This document shows positions 45,866 to 56,865 of a stretch of DNA of 64,000 nt, in pieces. The notes beneath the pieces are model-generated. The model saw only the letters and a program-made list of their open reading frames with translations. It did not search any database and was not told the origin of the DNA. The stretch covers positions 62,001 through 126,000 of the forward strand of contig NHNW01000010.1 of assembly GCA_002786025.1 (NCBI GenBank), in the 5' to 3' direction. Source of the stretch: Zasmidium citrigriseum (taxonomy: Eukaryota > Ascomycota > Dothideomycetes > Mycosphaerellales > Mycosphaerellaceae). Made by a program: the position numbers and the translations under genes. Every line of letters begins with the position of its first letter. Within the stretch, counting starts at the first letter, position 1.

Positions 45866-48859
45866 ATGGCACGCACTCGATCCTTGAATCCGTTCGGCTT
45901 CTTCCCAACGCAGGTCACCATCATCTGCACCGCCCTCTACATTGCTCTGTTGGCGATTATCATATGGATCGCAGAAACCGTCCCCGCCGCGCCCTCGAAT
46001 AAGACGCCCGTGAGCGGCGTCAACCTCACCGAAGCTTGGTTGGACCTCGAGAGCATCAGCAATGGCCTCTACCATCCCTGGGGATCGCGGGCGAACGATG
46101 ATGTGCGAGAGTATCTGCTGAAGAAGATTGAAGAGATTGGAGAGCGCAATGGCGTTGAGAGGAAGACGATATACGCGGTCAATGGGACTTTCAAGTCGGA
46201 TACGGAAGGTGTGAAGGTCTTGAATGTCTTTGCCAGTGACAGCTCGAACTTCACGGCGAGTGACGGCTGGACGAAGCAGCCGTGGACTCAGTATGGAGAG
46301 AGTGACAATATCCTGGTGTATATCCGTGGTGAGGAAGATGCGGCTGGAGATTGGTGGAATACCACGGCGCCCTACAGAGGCTCTAGTGGAGTTCTTGTCA
46401 ATGCGCATTTCGACAGCGTTTCTTCTGGGATGGGGGCTACAGATGACGGAGTGGGAGTTGTGACTGTGCTGCAGCTCATCTCGCATTTTACCAAGGAGGG
46501 CAACCGTCCGAAGAGAGGCATTGTCGCCTTGCTAAACAACGGTGAAGAGAATGGCTTGTATGGAGCTCGCAACTACGTGCACCATCCGCTCTCCCAGTTT
46601 CCGCATACATTCCTCAACTTGGAGGGAGCTGGCGCTGGAGGTCGAGCTATGCTGTTCCGGTCCACGGATGCTGAAGTAACTTCGTTCTACGCCAAAAGCC
46701 CGTATCCCTATGGAACAGTCATATCTGGTGATGGGTTCAAGAGAGGATTCATTCGCTCTGGCACGGACTATACGCCATTCACCGAGGAACTTGGAATGCG
46801 TGGCCTGGACGTTGCCTTCTACAAGCCGCGATCGAGATACCACACTGACCAGGACGATACCAGGAACACCAGCCCCGACTCCGTTTGGCATATGCTCTCA
46901 AGCTCGTTGGCTACCATGAAAGCTCTTACTTCCTATGAGGGGAAAGAGTTTGAAGGTACGCCAGAGAAGAAAGGAATGCTCAACACCGGCGGTAGTGATG
47001 CCGTCTGGTTCGACATGTTTGGGTTGGGATTTGCGGTGGGCAAGCTCAATACCTTGTTCGCGCTTTCTGTCACTCTGCTTGTCGCCGGTCCGGTTCTCTT
47101 GATCGTTCTCGAGGCTCTTATCCGTAAGAGTGATAAGTGGTATCCATTCGCAGGCAAGCGATACCTGCGTTCTTCTGACGATGATGAAGCTGTTCGCCTG
47201 CACGGACGACGAGGTTTCTTTCGCTTCCTCTTGGCTTTCATCCTGTCAACAGCCATCGTCATCCTCCTAGGATATCTGCTGGCCAAGGTGAATCCCCTCA
47301 TCATCTACTCCAGCGACTACGCAGTCTGCGCCATGTTTGGTTGCGCTTGGATCGCAGTGGCTTGGTTCATACTGAGGGGAGCCTCGAGCATCAGGCCGAC
47401 GGCGCTGCATCGCATGTTCATTCTCATCTGGCTTTACGTGCTGTCGTGGGTCTTGCTGGTCTTCACGACGGTTGGAGAGAACAATTTGCATCTCGGGAGC
47501 GGATACTTTTTCGTCATCTACAACGCTTCGGTCTTCGTGGCTCTGTTGATTTCATACCTCGAATTGTTTGCTCTCCCGAAGATCCCGAAGTACGTCGAGC
47601 ATGTGCTCGGCGCTCAGGGAGACGCCACATCCACGCGACCTGGCAGCCAGTCCTCGAGGAATCTCTTGGATCAAGGAGATAATGCAAACGACGATGCAGA
47701 GGCTACCGAGCGTACATCTCTCCTCCGCGGCAGAACGAACAGGACCAGCCAGCACACATTCACTGGGCTTAGTCGGCGACGAGCGGACAGAGATGAAGTT
47801 CCAGACGATGTTGACGATCCCTATCTGAATCAGCACTACGTGGACGAGCAGGCATGGTCAAGCTCTCTACCTCAATGGACCTGGATCCTGCAGTTGCTCA
47901 TCCTGGCGCCAATCAACATCATCATCGTCGGACAGATCTTGCTCCTGCTGATGGCTTCGCTCAACCAGACGCCCGCTGATGGCAATGCCGTCCTGCCGAT
48001 TTACCTGCTCATCGCATCTCTGACGGTGCTCTTGCTCTTGCCGCTGATGCCATTCCTCCACCGATTCACGTTTCATGTCCCTACTTTCCTCTTTCTCATC
48101 TTCATTGGTACGTCAAAGGAGTCTTTGATACTTGTCGAGCTGCTGCTGACTTTCCCAGGCTGCTTGGTGTACAACCTGGTTGCATTCCCATTCTCTCGCG
48201 AAGCGCGCATGAAATACTATTTTGTCCAGAAAATGGACCTGGACAGTCCATCTGACAACAGTGTGGTACTCGTCGGCTTGGACGACTTCCTTCAGGGCGT
48301 CATTGAGGAGATGCCCAGTGCTTCTGGCCAGCCACTGTATTGTGGTAAACCATCAGTGCCCAACAGAAACGGATTGGTGGAATGTACATGGCAAGGTCTC
48401 CCGCCGAATGTCGTTCCGAAGAAGTACCATGGTCTTTCGTCGAATTCGACACGCAAAGACTGGCTTGATTTCAACGTGACCAAGCACGGGAACACGGCGT
48501 CGTTCAGCCTGCAAGGACTGAATACAAAGATCTGTCGGATCTACTTCGATAAGGCAGTGTCTGGCGTCGTAGTCGAAGACGGGGCCGTTGACGACAGACA
48601 ACCGACTGTGCCAGAAGGAGGCAGCACCCAAGTGCGTCTTATGTCCAGAAGTTGGGATAAGAACTTCAAGGTGAACGTAACCTGGGAGGACGCACCAGCT
48701 AAAGGTCAGACTGGCCGTGTGGCTTGCTTCTGGAGTGATGCAAACCAGCCTGGGACGATTCCTGCATTTGACGAGCTCCGTCGGTTTGAGCCCGTGTGGG
48801 CTGCGGTGACCAAATCGGAGGATGGTTTGTTCGAGGGTTGGAAGTCGTTCTCGATATGA
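45866..48859 (+). CDS. pff1: Vacuolar membrane M28 metalloprotease Pff1
   Basis: Multispanning vacuolar membrane protease of peptidase family M28. Two exons (45866-48107, 48159-48859), 980 residues. The 51-nt intron is in frame and stop-free; splicing gives FLFLIFIGCLVYNLVAFPFS, matching the family membrane segment. Helix 1 is at about 15-37, followed by the lumenal peptidase domain with zinc ligands in NAHFDSVSSGMGATDDGVGV and LLNNGEENGLYGARN, and a later His in RYHTDQDD. About eight further hydrophobic helices lie between 385 and 750, with a hydrophilic loop at about 590-660, then a lumenal C-terminal domain. N-glycosylation sequons are frequent in the N-terminal domain. Confidence 0.95.
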   Translation: MARTRSLNPFGFFPTQVTIICTALYIALLAIIIWIAETVPAAPSNKTPVSGVNLTEAWLDLESISNGLYHPWGSRANDDVREYLLKKIEEIGERNGVERKTIYAVNGTFKSDTEGVKVLNVFASDSSNFTASDGWTKQPWTQYGESDNILVYIRGEEDAAGDWWNTTAPYRGSSGVLVNAHFDSVSSGMGATDDGVGVVTVLQLISHFTKEGNRPKRGIVALLNNGEENGLYGARNYVHHPLSQFPHTFLNLEGAGAGGRAMLFRSTDAEVTSFYAKSPYPYGTVISGDGFKRGFIRSGTDYTPFTEELGMRGLDVAFYKPRSRYHTDQDDTRNTSPDSVWHMLSSSLATMKALTSYEGKEFEGTPEKKGMLNTGGSDAVWFDMFGLGFAVGKLNTLFALSVTLLVAGPVLLIVLEALIRKSDKWYPFAGKRYLRSSDDDEAVRLHGRRGFFRFLLAFILSTAIVILLGYLLAKVNPLIIYSSDYAVCAMFGCAWIAVAWFILRGASSIRPTALHRMFILIWLYVLSWVLLVFTTVGENNLHLGSGYFFVIYNASVFVALLISYLELFALPKIPKYVEHVLGAQGDATSTRPGSQSSRNLLDQGDNANDDAEATERTSLLRGRTNRTSQHTFTGLSRRRADRDEVPDDVDDPYLNQHYVDEQAWSSSLPQWTWILQLLILAPINIIIVGQILLLLMASLNQTPADGNAVLPIYLLIASLTVLLLLPLMPFLHRFTFHVPTFLFLIFIGTSKESLILVELLLTFPGCLVYNLVAFPFSREARMKYYFVQKMDLDSPSDNSVVLVGLDDFLQGVIEEMPSASGQPLYCGKPSVPNRNGLVECTWQGLPPNVVPKKYHGLSSNSTRKDWLDFNVTKHGNTASFSLQGLNTKICRIYFDKAVSGVVVEDGAVDDRQPTVPEGGSTQVRLMSRSWDKNFKVNVTWEDAPAKGQTGRVACFWSDANQPGTIPAFDELRRFEPVWAAVTKSEDGLFEGWKSFSI

Positions 48860-48938
48860 GTTGTTCGTGCTTTCCGTGTGGATGCATACTATACATGAAG
48901 CATAGCGACGGAGTAGGCGGATAATAATGATGATTGTT

Positions 48939-49511
48939 TCAAGTCAAATGTTCTTCGACGTGTCTCGAGACTGCGATCTCATCGCCCTCGAACAATCCAC
49001 ACATGGGACATTTGGCTGTAGCTGTCGTGAAGCCCAGCTCGCGGGCACGAGGTGCCGATTCGCCTTCGGGCTCGTCGTCAGATGGGAACTGGATGTAGTC
49101 TGCCAGTGTGCGAGGCGGAGGACCTTCTGAAGTATCGGCAGCGGAATATCTCGAAGGTCCCGTCGTCATCCCTCGAGAAGTTGCAGGACTCGGATTCGCT
49201 TTAGGCGCGGTTCCATCACCAGCCATCCTTTGAACTCGCCCAACGCTACCATCACTCAAGCGCACTTTGATGCCTCTGGGATGGTTTCCTCGAGTGAGTA
49301 GATCTTGGACCACGCCTTGGACTTCTCGGCCGGTTGGCTGGTCTTGCTTGAGCACGATGGAGACGGAGCTGCCGACGACTACTTGCTCGACTGTAGGCAC
49401 AGGGTGATAGGCTGGTCTTGGACTTGAGTGATTTTGACCTCCTCGATGGCCGCCTCGTGAGCTGTTTCCGCCGCGAGGCGGTCGCGGTTGTCGATTTCGA
49501 GGCCGATTCAT
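48939..49511 (-). CDS. YwbE (DUF2196) domain protein with C-terminal UBZ-like zinc finger
   Basis: Unspliced, 190 residues from ATG 49511. Residues 1-45 are Arg/Gly-rich. Residues about 45-95 form the YwbE domain, VGSSVSIVLKQDQPTGREVQ then GVVQDLLTRGNHPRGIKVRL, a family known mainly from bacteria and of unknown function. At the C-terminus a zinc-finger motif C-x2-C-x(11-12)-H-x3-H is seen in CPMCGLFEGDEIAVSRHVEE, like UBZ4-type ubiquitin-binding fingers. The same frame stays open up to an ATG at 49790, adding 93 unremarkable residues. The inner start was chosen because conserved sequence begins there. The 79-bp gap to Pff1 is very small. Confidence 0.85.
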   Translation of the reverse strand: MNRPRNRQPRPPRGGNSSRGGHRGGQNHSSPRPAYHPVPTVEQVVVGSSVSIVLKQDQPTGREVQGVVQDLLTRGNHPRGIKVRLSDGSVGRVQRMAGDGTAPKANPSPATSRGMTTGPSRYSAADTSEGPPPRTLADYIQFPSDDEPEGESAPRARELGFTTATAKCPMCGLFEGDEIAVSRHVEEHLT

Positions 49512-50413
49512 GATCTCGATGCGCTCCAAGGTCGATGTTGCATTTGATGTCCGTCGTTCGACCTCGTGGAAATTCAGACTTGAGGTCGCTTTCGGATGGA
49601 TGCTCTGGGCTGTGATTGGCGCAGAAAAGTGGGTCGTAGAGTTCATGTGCCTGACTGCACCTCCTCCAGTCTCGCACAATCCTTCGACACTCACTTCCCT
49701 TCTGCCGCAAGACACTTCTGCATCCTGCAATTCAATCCTATGCCTTCCGACGTGGAGGGCAGCTGAGTGATCTTCCTTCCACTTCCACATGACCGGTCAA
49801 CTGGCGATCACTGGGACGGACTCTCCAGGGTCAAGACTGATACCATCATGTTTTCTTGTCACCCAGGTCTGGTCAGGGCATCTCAGCAAAACGATTGATG
49901 ATCGCTTGGTAGTGTGCCATGAATGGGCTATCATTGGCGTCAAGATTCTGTGAGAACGAAAAGCTTGCAGGGACTGTCGGTCTATAGCACTTGCCCTGGC
50001 TACCAGCATGCAATTGAGGCACAGCAATCAAGTTCATCCCACCACCAGACCCCTTTCTGTCAACGCCGGCTGTGGAGTCTAATGACACGATGTCACTTCC
50101 AGAGGATCCTCCATTGCTTGAATGCAAGAACAAAGCTTATGTGGTGGGCTAGCTCGTTAGAGGCTATTACGAGCTGTCGACCCGGCCACATTCGTACTGC
50201 CAAGAGTGCGTCACGGCCGCGATGAAAGGCACTTGTGCATGCTGCTGCGGAGAGAGGTATTGGACCTGAAGATCCGGGTGCCAGATGCCATGTTCACTCT
50301 GCGGGGGCATTTTCTGGACATGTGCCATTCAGGGCGCCTGTATAAAGAGTAACAAGTTCTCCCATCGTTCAGGAGTCTGGTTGCACTGGTGAACCTACCG
50401 TTGAAACTGAAAT
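49512..50413. other. Divergent region upstream of the beta-mannosidase
   Basis: About 0.9 kb between the YwbE-like gene (-) and the mannosidase gene (+). A TATA box sits near the right end. Other frames are short and featureless. Confidence 0.5.
50341..50347 (+). promoter_or_regulatory. TATA box of the beta-mannosidase gene
   Basis: TATAAAG lies 73 bases upstream of the ATG at 50414. This fits the regulated promoter expected of a secreted polysaccharide-degrading enzyme. Confidence 0.6.
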
Positions 50414-53400
50414 ATGCGACTTACTGCATGGGTATCGTGGCTCTCATTTGCGAGTCTGTCGCTTGCTCAATGGAACCATGGACATTGGGGCGGCTGGCAT
50501 CCTGGACCGGATCACAGTCACAACAGTGACGGCGCGAAGACTATTGACCTCAGTGGCGCAGGATGGACGCTTCGTAGTCAGAATGGCAGTATCGAAGTGC
50601 CTGCCCGAGTACCTTCGCAACAATTCCTCGACCTGTTCGCTGCTGGAGTTATTGGTGATCCTCTGTTTGGACTCAATAACGAATATGAGACTTGGGTACG
50701 CGACCAGAACTGGACCTATACTCGATCTCTTCGCGAGCTTCATGCAGCATCCGGGACGACTACTCTGCTTGTTTTCAAAGGCCTGGATACTTTTACGACC
50801 ATCTCGCTATGTGGCCGACAGATTGGATACACGCAAAACCAATGGAGACAGTATGTGTTCGATGTCACCAACGTCTTGAGATCTTGCCGTGGCAACCAAG
50901 AACTGTCCCTCAACTTCGGACCGGCTGTCAACATCACACATGAAGTTAGCAAGGGATCTGATGGCAATGGTGAGATTATCCTTTCGGGACGAGAATCCAA
51001 ATGTTCAGCTCATGTCTCTAACATATCATGGTTCCTGCAGCGATTGTCAATGATTCTGACAATTGTAACGACGATCCTGCGAATGTGTTCAATTGCAGGG
51101 TGTACGCTCGCAAAGAACAGAGTGATCTAGGCTGGGTCAGTGTCAACGATAAGCTCCCCTTGTAAGGCATCGAAGCTGGCGGCTAACATTATTCTCCACG
51201 GGCAGGATTGGTCACCTTCACTAGCTCCAGCAGGTCCATGGCGCCCAATCTATGCGGTACAACTGACTGGAGACGAGATCTATATCAACAACGCTGCGAT
51301 CGATATCTATCGGAAAGGGCAGATGAACAACATTCCACCGGATCAATCCCAGCCATGGATCTTCAATGCTAGCATCGACTTCACCAGTTCGGCTTTCCAG
51401 CATAGCAACCTGCCGAGGGATGCTAGGATGCAGTTGACCCTGACAGATGCCAGTGGACGTCAGGTCCTCCAGCGACAATTGAGTGGCGTGTACAAGTCGA
51501 AGGAGACCATAACTGGAAGCACTACAATCGACCCGAACTCAGTCCAGCTGTGGTGGCCTAATGGTATGGGCGCACAAAATCTGTATACTGCGAAGGTGGA
51601 TATAATCAGCGCGAGTGGTCGGTTTGGTCATAGTAATGCCATTGGCTCAGTGGAACGTCGAGTCGGATTCCGGACGATCGTTCTCAACCTCGACCCTATT
51701 AGCGACGAGCAGCTTGCGCAAGGTGTTGCGCCAGGTGCAAACTGGCACTTCGAAGGTGAGTAGAATATCACGATCTGCCTAGAAACATGTGAGATGAAAG
51801 TCTATCGGACTAATTGGTCTGTAGTCAATGGAAACGTCTTCTATGCCAAGGGAACTAATCTCGTGCCTCTCGACGTTTTCTGGCCGGAGGTCGACAATGC
51901 GAAGGTCACGCAGCTGTTTACCCTTGCTGTGGAATCCCGTATGAATCTCATCCGTGTATGGTCATCTGGCGCGTACCTCGATGACTGGATCTATGATATC
52001 GCGGACGAGATGGGCTTACTGCTATGGTCGGAGTTCGAGTTCACGAGCTTTGTGTTTCCTAACACGCCTGGGTTCTTGGAAGAATACGAGGCCGAGGCAT
52101 ACTACAATGTCCGCCGGATTAATCACCACCCCAGCCTTGCACTCTGGGCTGGAGGCAATGAGCTTGAGGTGGTCGAACTGGGATTCTACTTCAACAAGCC
52201 TCCCTTCGCTCTCTACCAGCAAATCCAGGAGGAGCTCCTCATCAAATGTGTCTATGCCAACACTCGATCGATAAGCTACATTCCTTCTTCCACCTATTAT
52301 GGGTATACCAGCCTTGACTTTGATTCTGTCCGGCCACAAACCAGTCGGTACTTGAACGGCTCTGGACCCGGCTTTTACTACAACGACACCGATTCCTATA
52401 ACTACTATGCTCCAACTTTCTTCGACTCCAACACTTACGCAGTTGGACGTTTTGCAGACGAGTTCGGATTCATCAGCATGCCGTCCCTGCAGACTTGGGA
52501 GCTGGAGGCCGCCCCAGACCAGCTGTATTACCCATCCGACACTGTCATCGACCACAACCGCCATTCGGGTCTAGAGTTTGGTGAGATGGCCAGTGCAAGA
52601 GAAGCATCTTTGAAGGGCCTTGCGCAAATGACGGCCGGGGTTGAGCTGTACCTGCCAGTACCTAATTTGGCCGATTCCCGAGCAAACTTCAGGTATGATA
52701 CGTGCATGCCCTTTCGTGATCAAGAGTTGGGGCTAACAACATCAGTGCGTGGTGTCTCTCCACGCAAATTGTTCAAGCGGACGCCATTGGACACCAGATC
52801 GCCTTCTATAGACGTGGGTCAGGTATGCCTGAAAGGCAGCTGGGGTGTCTTTATTGGCAACTGAACGACATATGGTACGTATCCGATCACCTCACCTCCG
52901 GTCACGAAATGAAACTAACGGTCATCAGGTCCGCTCCCACATGGTCGAGCATCGAAAACACGGGCCGACAAAAGTACTTCTACTACGTGGCACGAGATTT
53001 ATATTCCCCGGTCATTGTTGTAGGTGATTCGAAGCCTAGCGTCATGTGCAGTTGCTCACATAATTGCTCATATAGTACCCTTTCTTCAATCGCAACAGTA
53101 CCGACCTGCAGATTTGGGTGACATCTGATCGGTCAGAGCCGCTCTCGGGAACGCTGTCTTATCAATGGGTTGACTTCGCTGGAAAGCCCCTATCGGTCGG
53201 AGGCACTGCTACTATCGAAGGCCACCGCAATGGTACTGGAAAAGGCAATACAACAGATGCAAAGCCAGAAACCATCAGCTTCAATGTCGGTGCAATCAAC
53301 GTAAGTCTGAGGCCGGTGAGCTGCTCAAAGGTGCATGGCTAACGCTTTCCCTCCCATCAAGACCACTCAGGTGCTCCACTACCCAAATCTGCGCCAAACT

Positions 53401-53766
53401 CTGGCGAACAGCAATTTGAACGTTTCAGATGCTCTCTTGTTCATGTCCATCACCGCAGGCACATACAAGCATAGCCAAGTATTTCATCCAATCTACTTGG
53501 GCCAGGTAGATCTCCAGGATCCAGGCCTCAAGCTCACGAACTCGGGAGGGAACTCGTTCACCGTCATAGCCACGAAAGCGGTGGCAGCTTGGGTCTGGCT
53601 CCAGTACGATACCAACGATGTACTTGGGTATTGGTCTGAGAATGGCTTTTGGTTGAACAAGGGTGAGAGCAGGACGGTGACTTTCACGGTCTTTAGCGAT
53701 GAAACAGGAGGGCAATGGGCACAGACCGTGAGTGTGTACAGTCTGTATGACAATACGCGGTCTTGA
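50414..53766 (+). CDS. mndA: Secreted beta-mannosidase, glycoside hydrolase family 2
   Basis: Releases terminal beta-D-mannose from manno-oligosaccharides of plant mannan and N-glycans. Eight exons: 50414-50969, 51041-51135, 51206-51755, 51825-52692, 52746-52874, 52929-53019, 53076-53300 and 53362-53766, giving 972 residues; all seven introns have GT-AG ends and most have CTAAY branch sites. A signal peptide is present ([18 protein letters not shown]). The GH2 sugar-binding domain carries [20 protein letters not shown]. The catalytic acid/base is in LWAGGNELE (Glu513) and the nucleophile in [15 protein letters not shown] (Glu613). The region [19 protein letters not shown] is typical of fungal MndA-type enzymes. 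No break was found, so the enzyme should be active. Confidence 0.95.
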
Positions 53767-54092
53767 GAAGGATTGTCAAGGTATCAGCCGATAAAGGAAA
53801 TGCAGTGGCACTTCAAATGAAGCGTGAAAGATCAGATAGCGTCGACACTTCATTCATTAGCTCAGATTATTATGAAGAAGGTCTTGACATTCACTTCAAG
53901 TGCGCACGGTTCTGCTTCGACATGATTGGTTGACTAGCAAGTGCGGGCCGCCAAACTCTAATTCGCTTCAGATTTCATGGCTTGTGACTGCTCTCTTTCC
54001 TCATCTTTCTACACTCGGCGGCGCAACGCTTGCTCGATAATACCCCAACAACCGCGTCGAATACTACACGGCGGGGGATACGATTGAGCGAC
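53767..54092. other. Intergenic region between tandem genes
   Basis: About 0.33 kb: mannosidase 3' flank and Cwc22 promoter. No specific signal. Confidence 0.45.
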
Positions 54093-56594
54093 ATGGCGGC
54101 CACGATCCAGTCGGCGGTGCGCGTGCCCACACCGGAACCTGGCGATCCAGATCCAGTCGAAGAGGGCAGCTCGCGGAAACGACACTCGATTTCACGTTCG
54201 CCTTCTCCCAGGCGCGAGGCACCAGCTTTGCGACGAAGGTCGCGATCTCGATCGCCTCCCGCACGAAATGGTCCTCTGCCTCGAGATGTCGACCGCGACC
54301 GCGCGCGAGAGAGGGCACGCCAGTTGGAAATGCGGCAGCGAGAACAAGCGGAGCCGGCGAAACCTCTCACGGACGCTGAAAAGCAGGCAGCGGCCAAGGC
54401 AGAATATGACAAACTTTTGAACATGCGATCGGGAGGCACGTACATCCCACCGGCTAGGTTGAAGGCTCTGCAGGCGCAGATCACGGACAAGACCTCGAAA
54501 GAGTACCAGCGTATGGCGTGGGAGGCGCTGAAGAAATCGATCAACGGATTGATCAACAAGGTCAACGTTTCGAACATAAAGCACATCGTGCCCGAGCTCT
54601 TCAATGAGAACCTGGTCCGTGGTCGAGGATTGTTTTGCAGGAGCATTATGAAGGCGCAAGCTGCCAGTTTGCCCTTCACTCCAATTTACGCCGCGATGGT
54701 CGCTATTGTGAACACAAAGTTGCCGCAGGTTGGGGAGCTCTTGGTCAACAGGCTCATCATCCAGTTCCGAAAGGCCTTCAAGCGGAACGACAAGAGTGTC
54801 TGTCATAGCAGCACCACGTTTATCGCACATTTGATCAACCAACAGGTCGCGCACGAGATGCTCGCAGCACAGATGTTACTCCTACTCCTCCACAAGCCAA
54901 CGGACGACAGCGTGGAGATTGCAGTTGGTCTGATGAAGGAAGTTGGGCAGCACATTGAAGAGATGAACTCGCAGATCGCATTGGCGGTCTACGACCAGTT
55001 CAGGAGTATTTTGCACGAGGCTGATATTGACAAGAGAGTGCAGTACATGATCGAGGTGCTCTTCCAGGTCAGAAAAGACAAATACAAGGATCACCAGGCC
55101 ATCAGGGAAGAGCTGGACCTTGTCGAAGAGGAAGACCAGATCACACACCGGCCAGGTCTGGACGACCAGTTGGTTGCCGAGGATGGTCTGAACATCTTCA
55201 AGTTCGATTCAGAGTTCGAGGCAAACGAGGAAGCGTACCGGAAGCTCAAGGCTGAGATCTTGGGCGAGGCATCAGGAAGTGAAGACGAGGATGAAGAGGA
55301 AGGCTCGGACGACAGCAGCGATGAGGACGAAGAGGATGCGGCAGAGAAGGCCGTGGAGATCAAGGACCAATCGAACACCGATCTTGTGAATCTTCGGCGA
55401 TCGATTTACCTCACCATCATGTCATCTGGCGGATTCGAGGAAGCTTGCCACAAGCTCATGCGCATCAATCTTCCCAGTGGCCGGGAAGAGGAGTTGCCAT
55501 CCATGATCATCGAATGCTGCAGTCAGGAGCGAACATACAACAAGTTCTTCGGCTTGATTGGCGAACGCTTCTGCAAGCTGAACCGTCTCTGGCAGGATCT
55601 CTTCCAGGACATGTTCGTCAAGTACTACGAAACCATCCACCGATATGAGACGAACAGACTGCGAATCATTGCGCAGTTCTTCGGGCACCTGCTATCGGCT
55701 GATGCTATCGGCTGGCATGTATTCAACGTGGTTCGCCTGAACGAAGAGGACACCACCAGCTCCAGCCGTATCTTTATCAAGATCCTGATCGAGGAATTAG
55801 CTCAGGGTGTGGGCATGAAATCCTTGCAGGCCAAGTTCAAGGACGACGAGCTCCAGCCTGCACTGGCTGGCATGTTCCCGACCGACAATCCGAAGAACAC
55901 TCGCTTCAGCATCAACTTCTTCACTGCAATCGGAATGGGTGCTCTCACCGAAGGCATGAGAGAATGGTTAAAGAACATGCCGAAGCCAGCTCCTGCACCT
56001 CTTCCACCAGCCAGGAGCCCAACGCCGAGCAGCAGAGGCCGCAGCGAGAGTGTCAGCAGCTACAGCAGCTATTCCAGCTACTCGCGCTCGGATTCCAGAT
56101 CTCGCTCCCGGTCGCGTACCCCACCAAGACGTGGTAGAGGAAGGAGCTACTCAAGGTCTCCTACTCCAAAGCGGAACGGCAGGGACGATTCATACTCACG
56201 GTCTCGTTCGCCTCCAAGACGCGGAAGAGAGCGGAGTTACTCGGCTTCTCGATCACGCTCTCCTCCGAGACGTCGCAGAGGGCGTACTGAATCTATTTCT
56301 CGATCGCGTACTCCTCCTCGACGTGGCCGTAACGACTCAATCTCTCGATCGCGTACTCCCCCTCGACGTGCCCGAGAAGATTCACGCTCGCGGTCACGCA
56401 CGCCACCGAGGCGGAGAAGCTACACGAGGTCTCCAACTCCTAGGAAGAATCGCAGAAACGGCTCGTACTCGAGATCGCCGTCTCGCTCACCGTCTCGCTC
56501 GCCGCCGCCTCGCCGTGCGCGATCTCCCACCCCTCCTCCGCGTGAGGACGACATGTCGCATATCCATCCTAGTAGGCGAGGTCTTATGGCATAG
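54093..56594 (+). CDS. cwc22: Pre-mRNA splicing factor Cwc22
   Basis: Cwc22 is a spliceosome component that primes the activated complex for the first catalytic step. In metazoans it also loads eIF4A3. Single exon, 833 residues. An N-terminal Arg/Ser segment precedes MRSGGTYIPPARLKALQAQI, then the MIF4G domain at about 130-330 and, after an acidic insert, the MA3 domain at about 420-540 (DLVNLRRSIYLTIMSSGGFE, HKLMRINLPSGREEELPSMI). The C-terminal 190 residues are a dense RS domain with repeated SRSRTPPRR units, longer than in yeast Cwc22, which lacks it. The start chosen is the first ATG; the frame is open slightly further upstream without one. Confidence 0.96.
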   Translation: MAATIQSAVRVPTPEPGDPDPVEEGSSRKRHSISRSPSPRREAPALRRRSRSRSPPARNGPLPRDVDRDRARERARQLEMRQREQAEPAKPLTDAEKQAAAKAEYDKLLNMRSGGTYIPPARLKALQAQITDKTSKEYQRMAWEALKKSINGLINKVNVSNIKHIVPELFNENLVRGRGLFCRSIMKAQAASLPFTPIYAAMVAIVNTKLPQVGELLVNRLIIQFRKAFKRNDKSVCHSSTTFIAHLINQQVAHEMLAAQMLLLLLHKPTDDSVEIAVGLMKEVGQHIEEMNSQIALAVYDQFRSILHEADIDKRVQYMIEVLFQVRKDKYKDHQAIREELDLVEEEDQITHRPGLDDQLVAEDGLNIFKFDSEFEANEEAYRKLKAEILGEASGSEDEDEEEGSDDSSDEDEEDAAEKAVEIKDQSNTDLVNLRRSIYLTIMSSGGFEEACHKLMRINLPSGREEELPSMIIECCSQERTYNKFFGLIGERFCKLNRLWQDLFQDMFVKYYETIHRYETNRLRIIAQFFGHLLSADAIGWHVFNVVRLNEEDTTSSSRIFIKILIEELAQGVGMKSLQAKFKDDELQPALAGMFPTDNPKNTRFSINFFTAIGMGALTEGMREWLKNMPKPAPAPLPPARSPTPSSRGRSESVSSYSSYSSYSRSDSRSRSRSRTPPRRGRGRSYSRSPTPKRNGRDDSYSRSRSPPRRGRERSYSASRSRSPPRRRRGRTESISRSRTPPRRGRNDSISRSRTPPRRAREDSRSRSRTPPRRRSYTRSPTPRKNRRNGSYSRSPSRSPSRSPPPRRARSPTPPPREDDMSHIHPSRRGLMA

Positions 56595-56865
56595 GAGGGT
56601 ATGTAGTAAGATTGGGTATCTTTAAATAGCCTAGGAAATCAGATTGACTACTTCCAGTCGCTTTCATTTACCTCTCTCAATCTCACACATTCTCTCGCTG
56701 CTGGTTGCACATCCGATCAAACTGGACGATGTCCATGGCGAAGCGCAACGTTGTGGCTCAAGACCAAGGGTGGAACAAGCCCTTCAAGAGCTTGGACTAA
56801 CGTGTTGGTTCAGAGAAAGCTGATCTTCCAGTTTGAACAGAAGGGGGTCATGGTCAAGTGTTGCG

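Noticed and set aside
50414..53766. Beta-mannosidase as a pseudogene broken into six frames
   Set aside because: Every break coincides with a GT-AG intron, and the spliced frame is complete with both catalytic glutamates.
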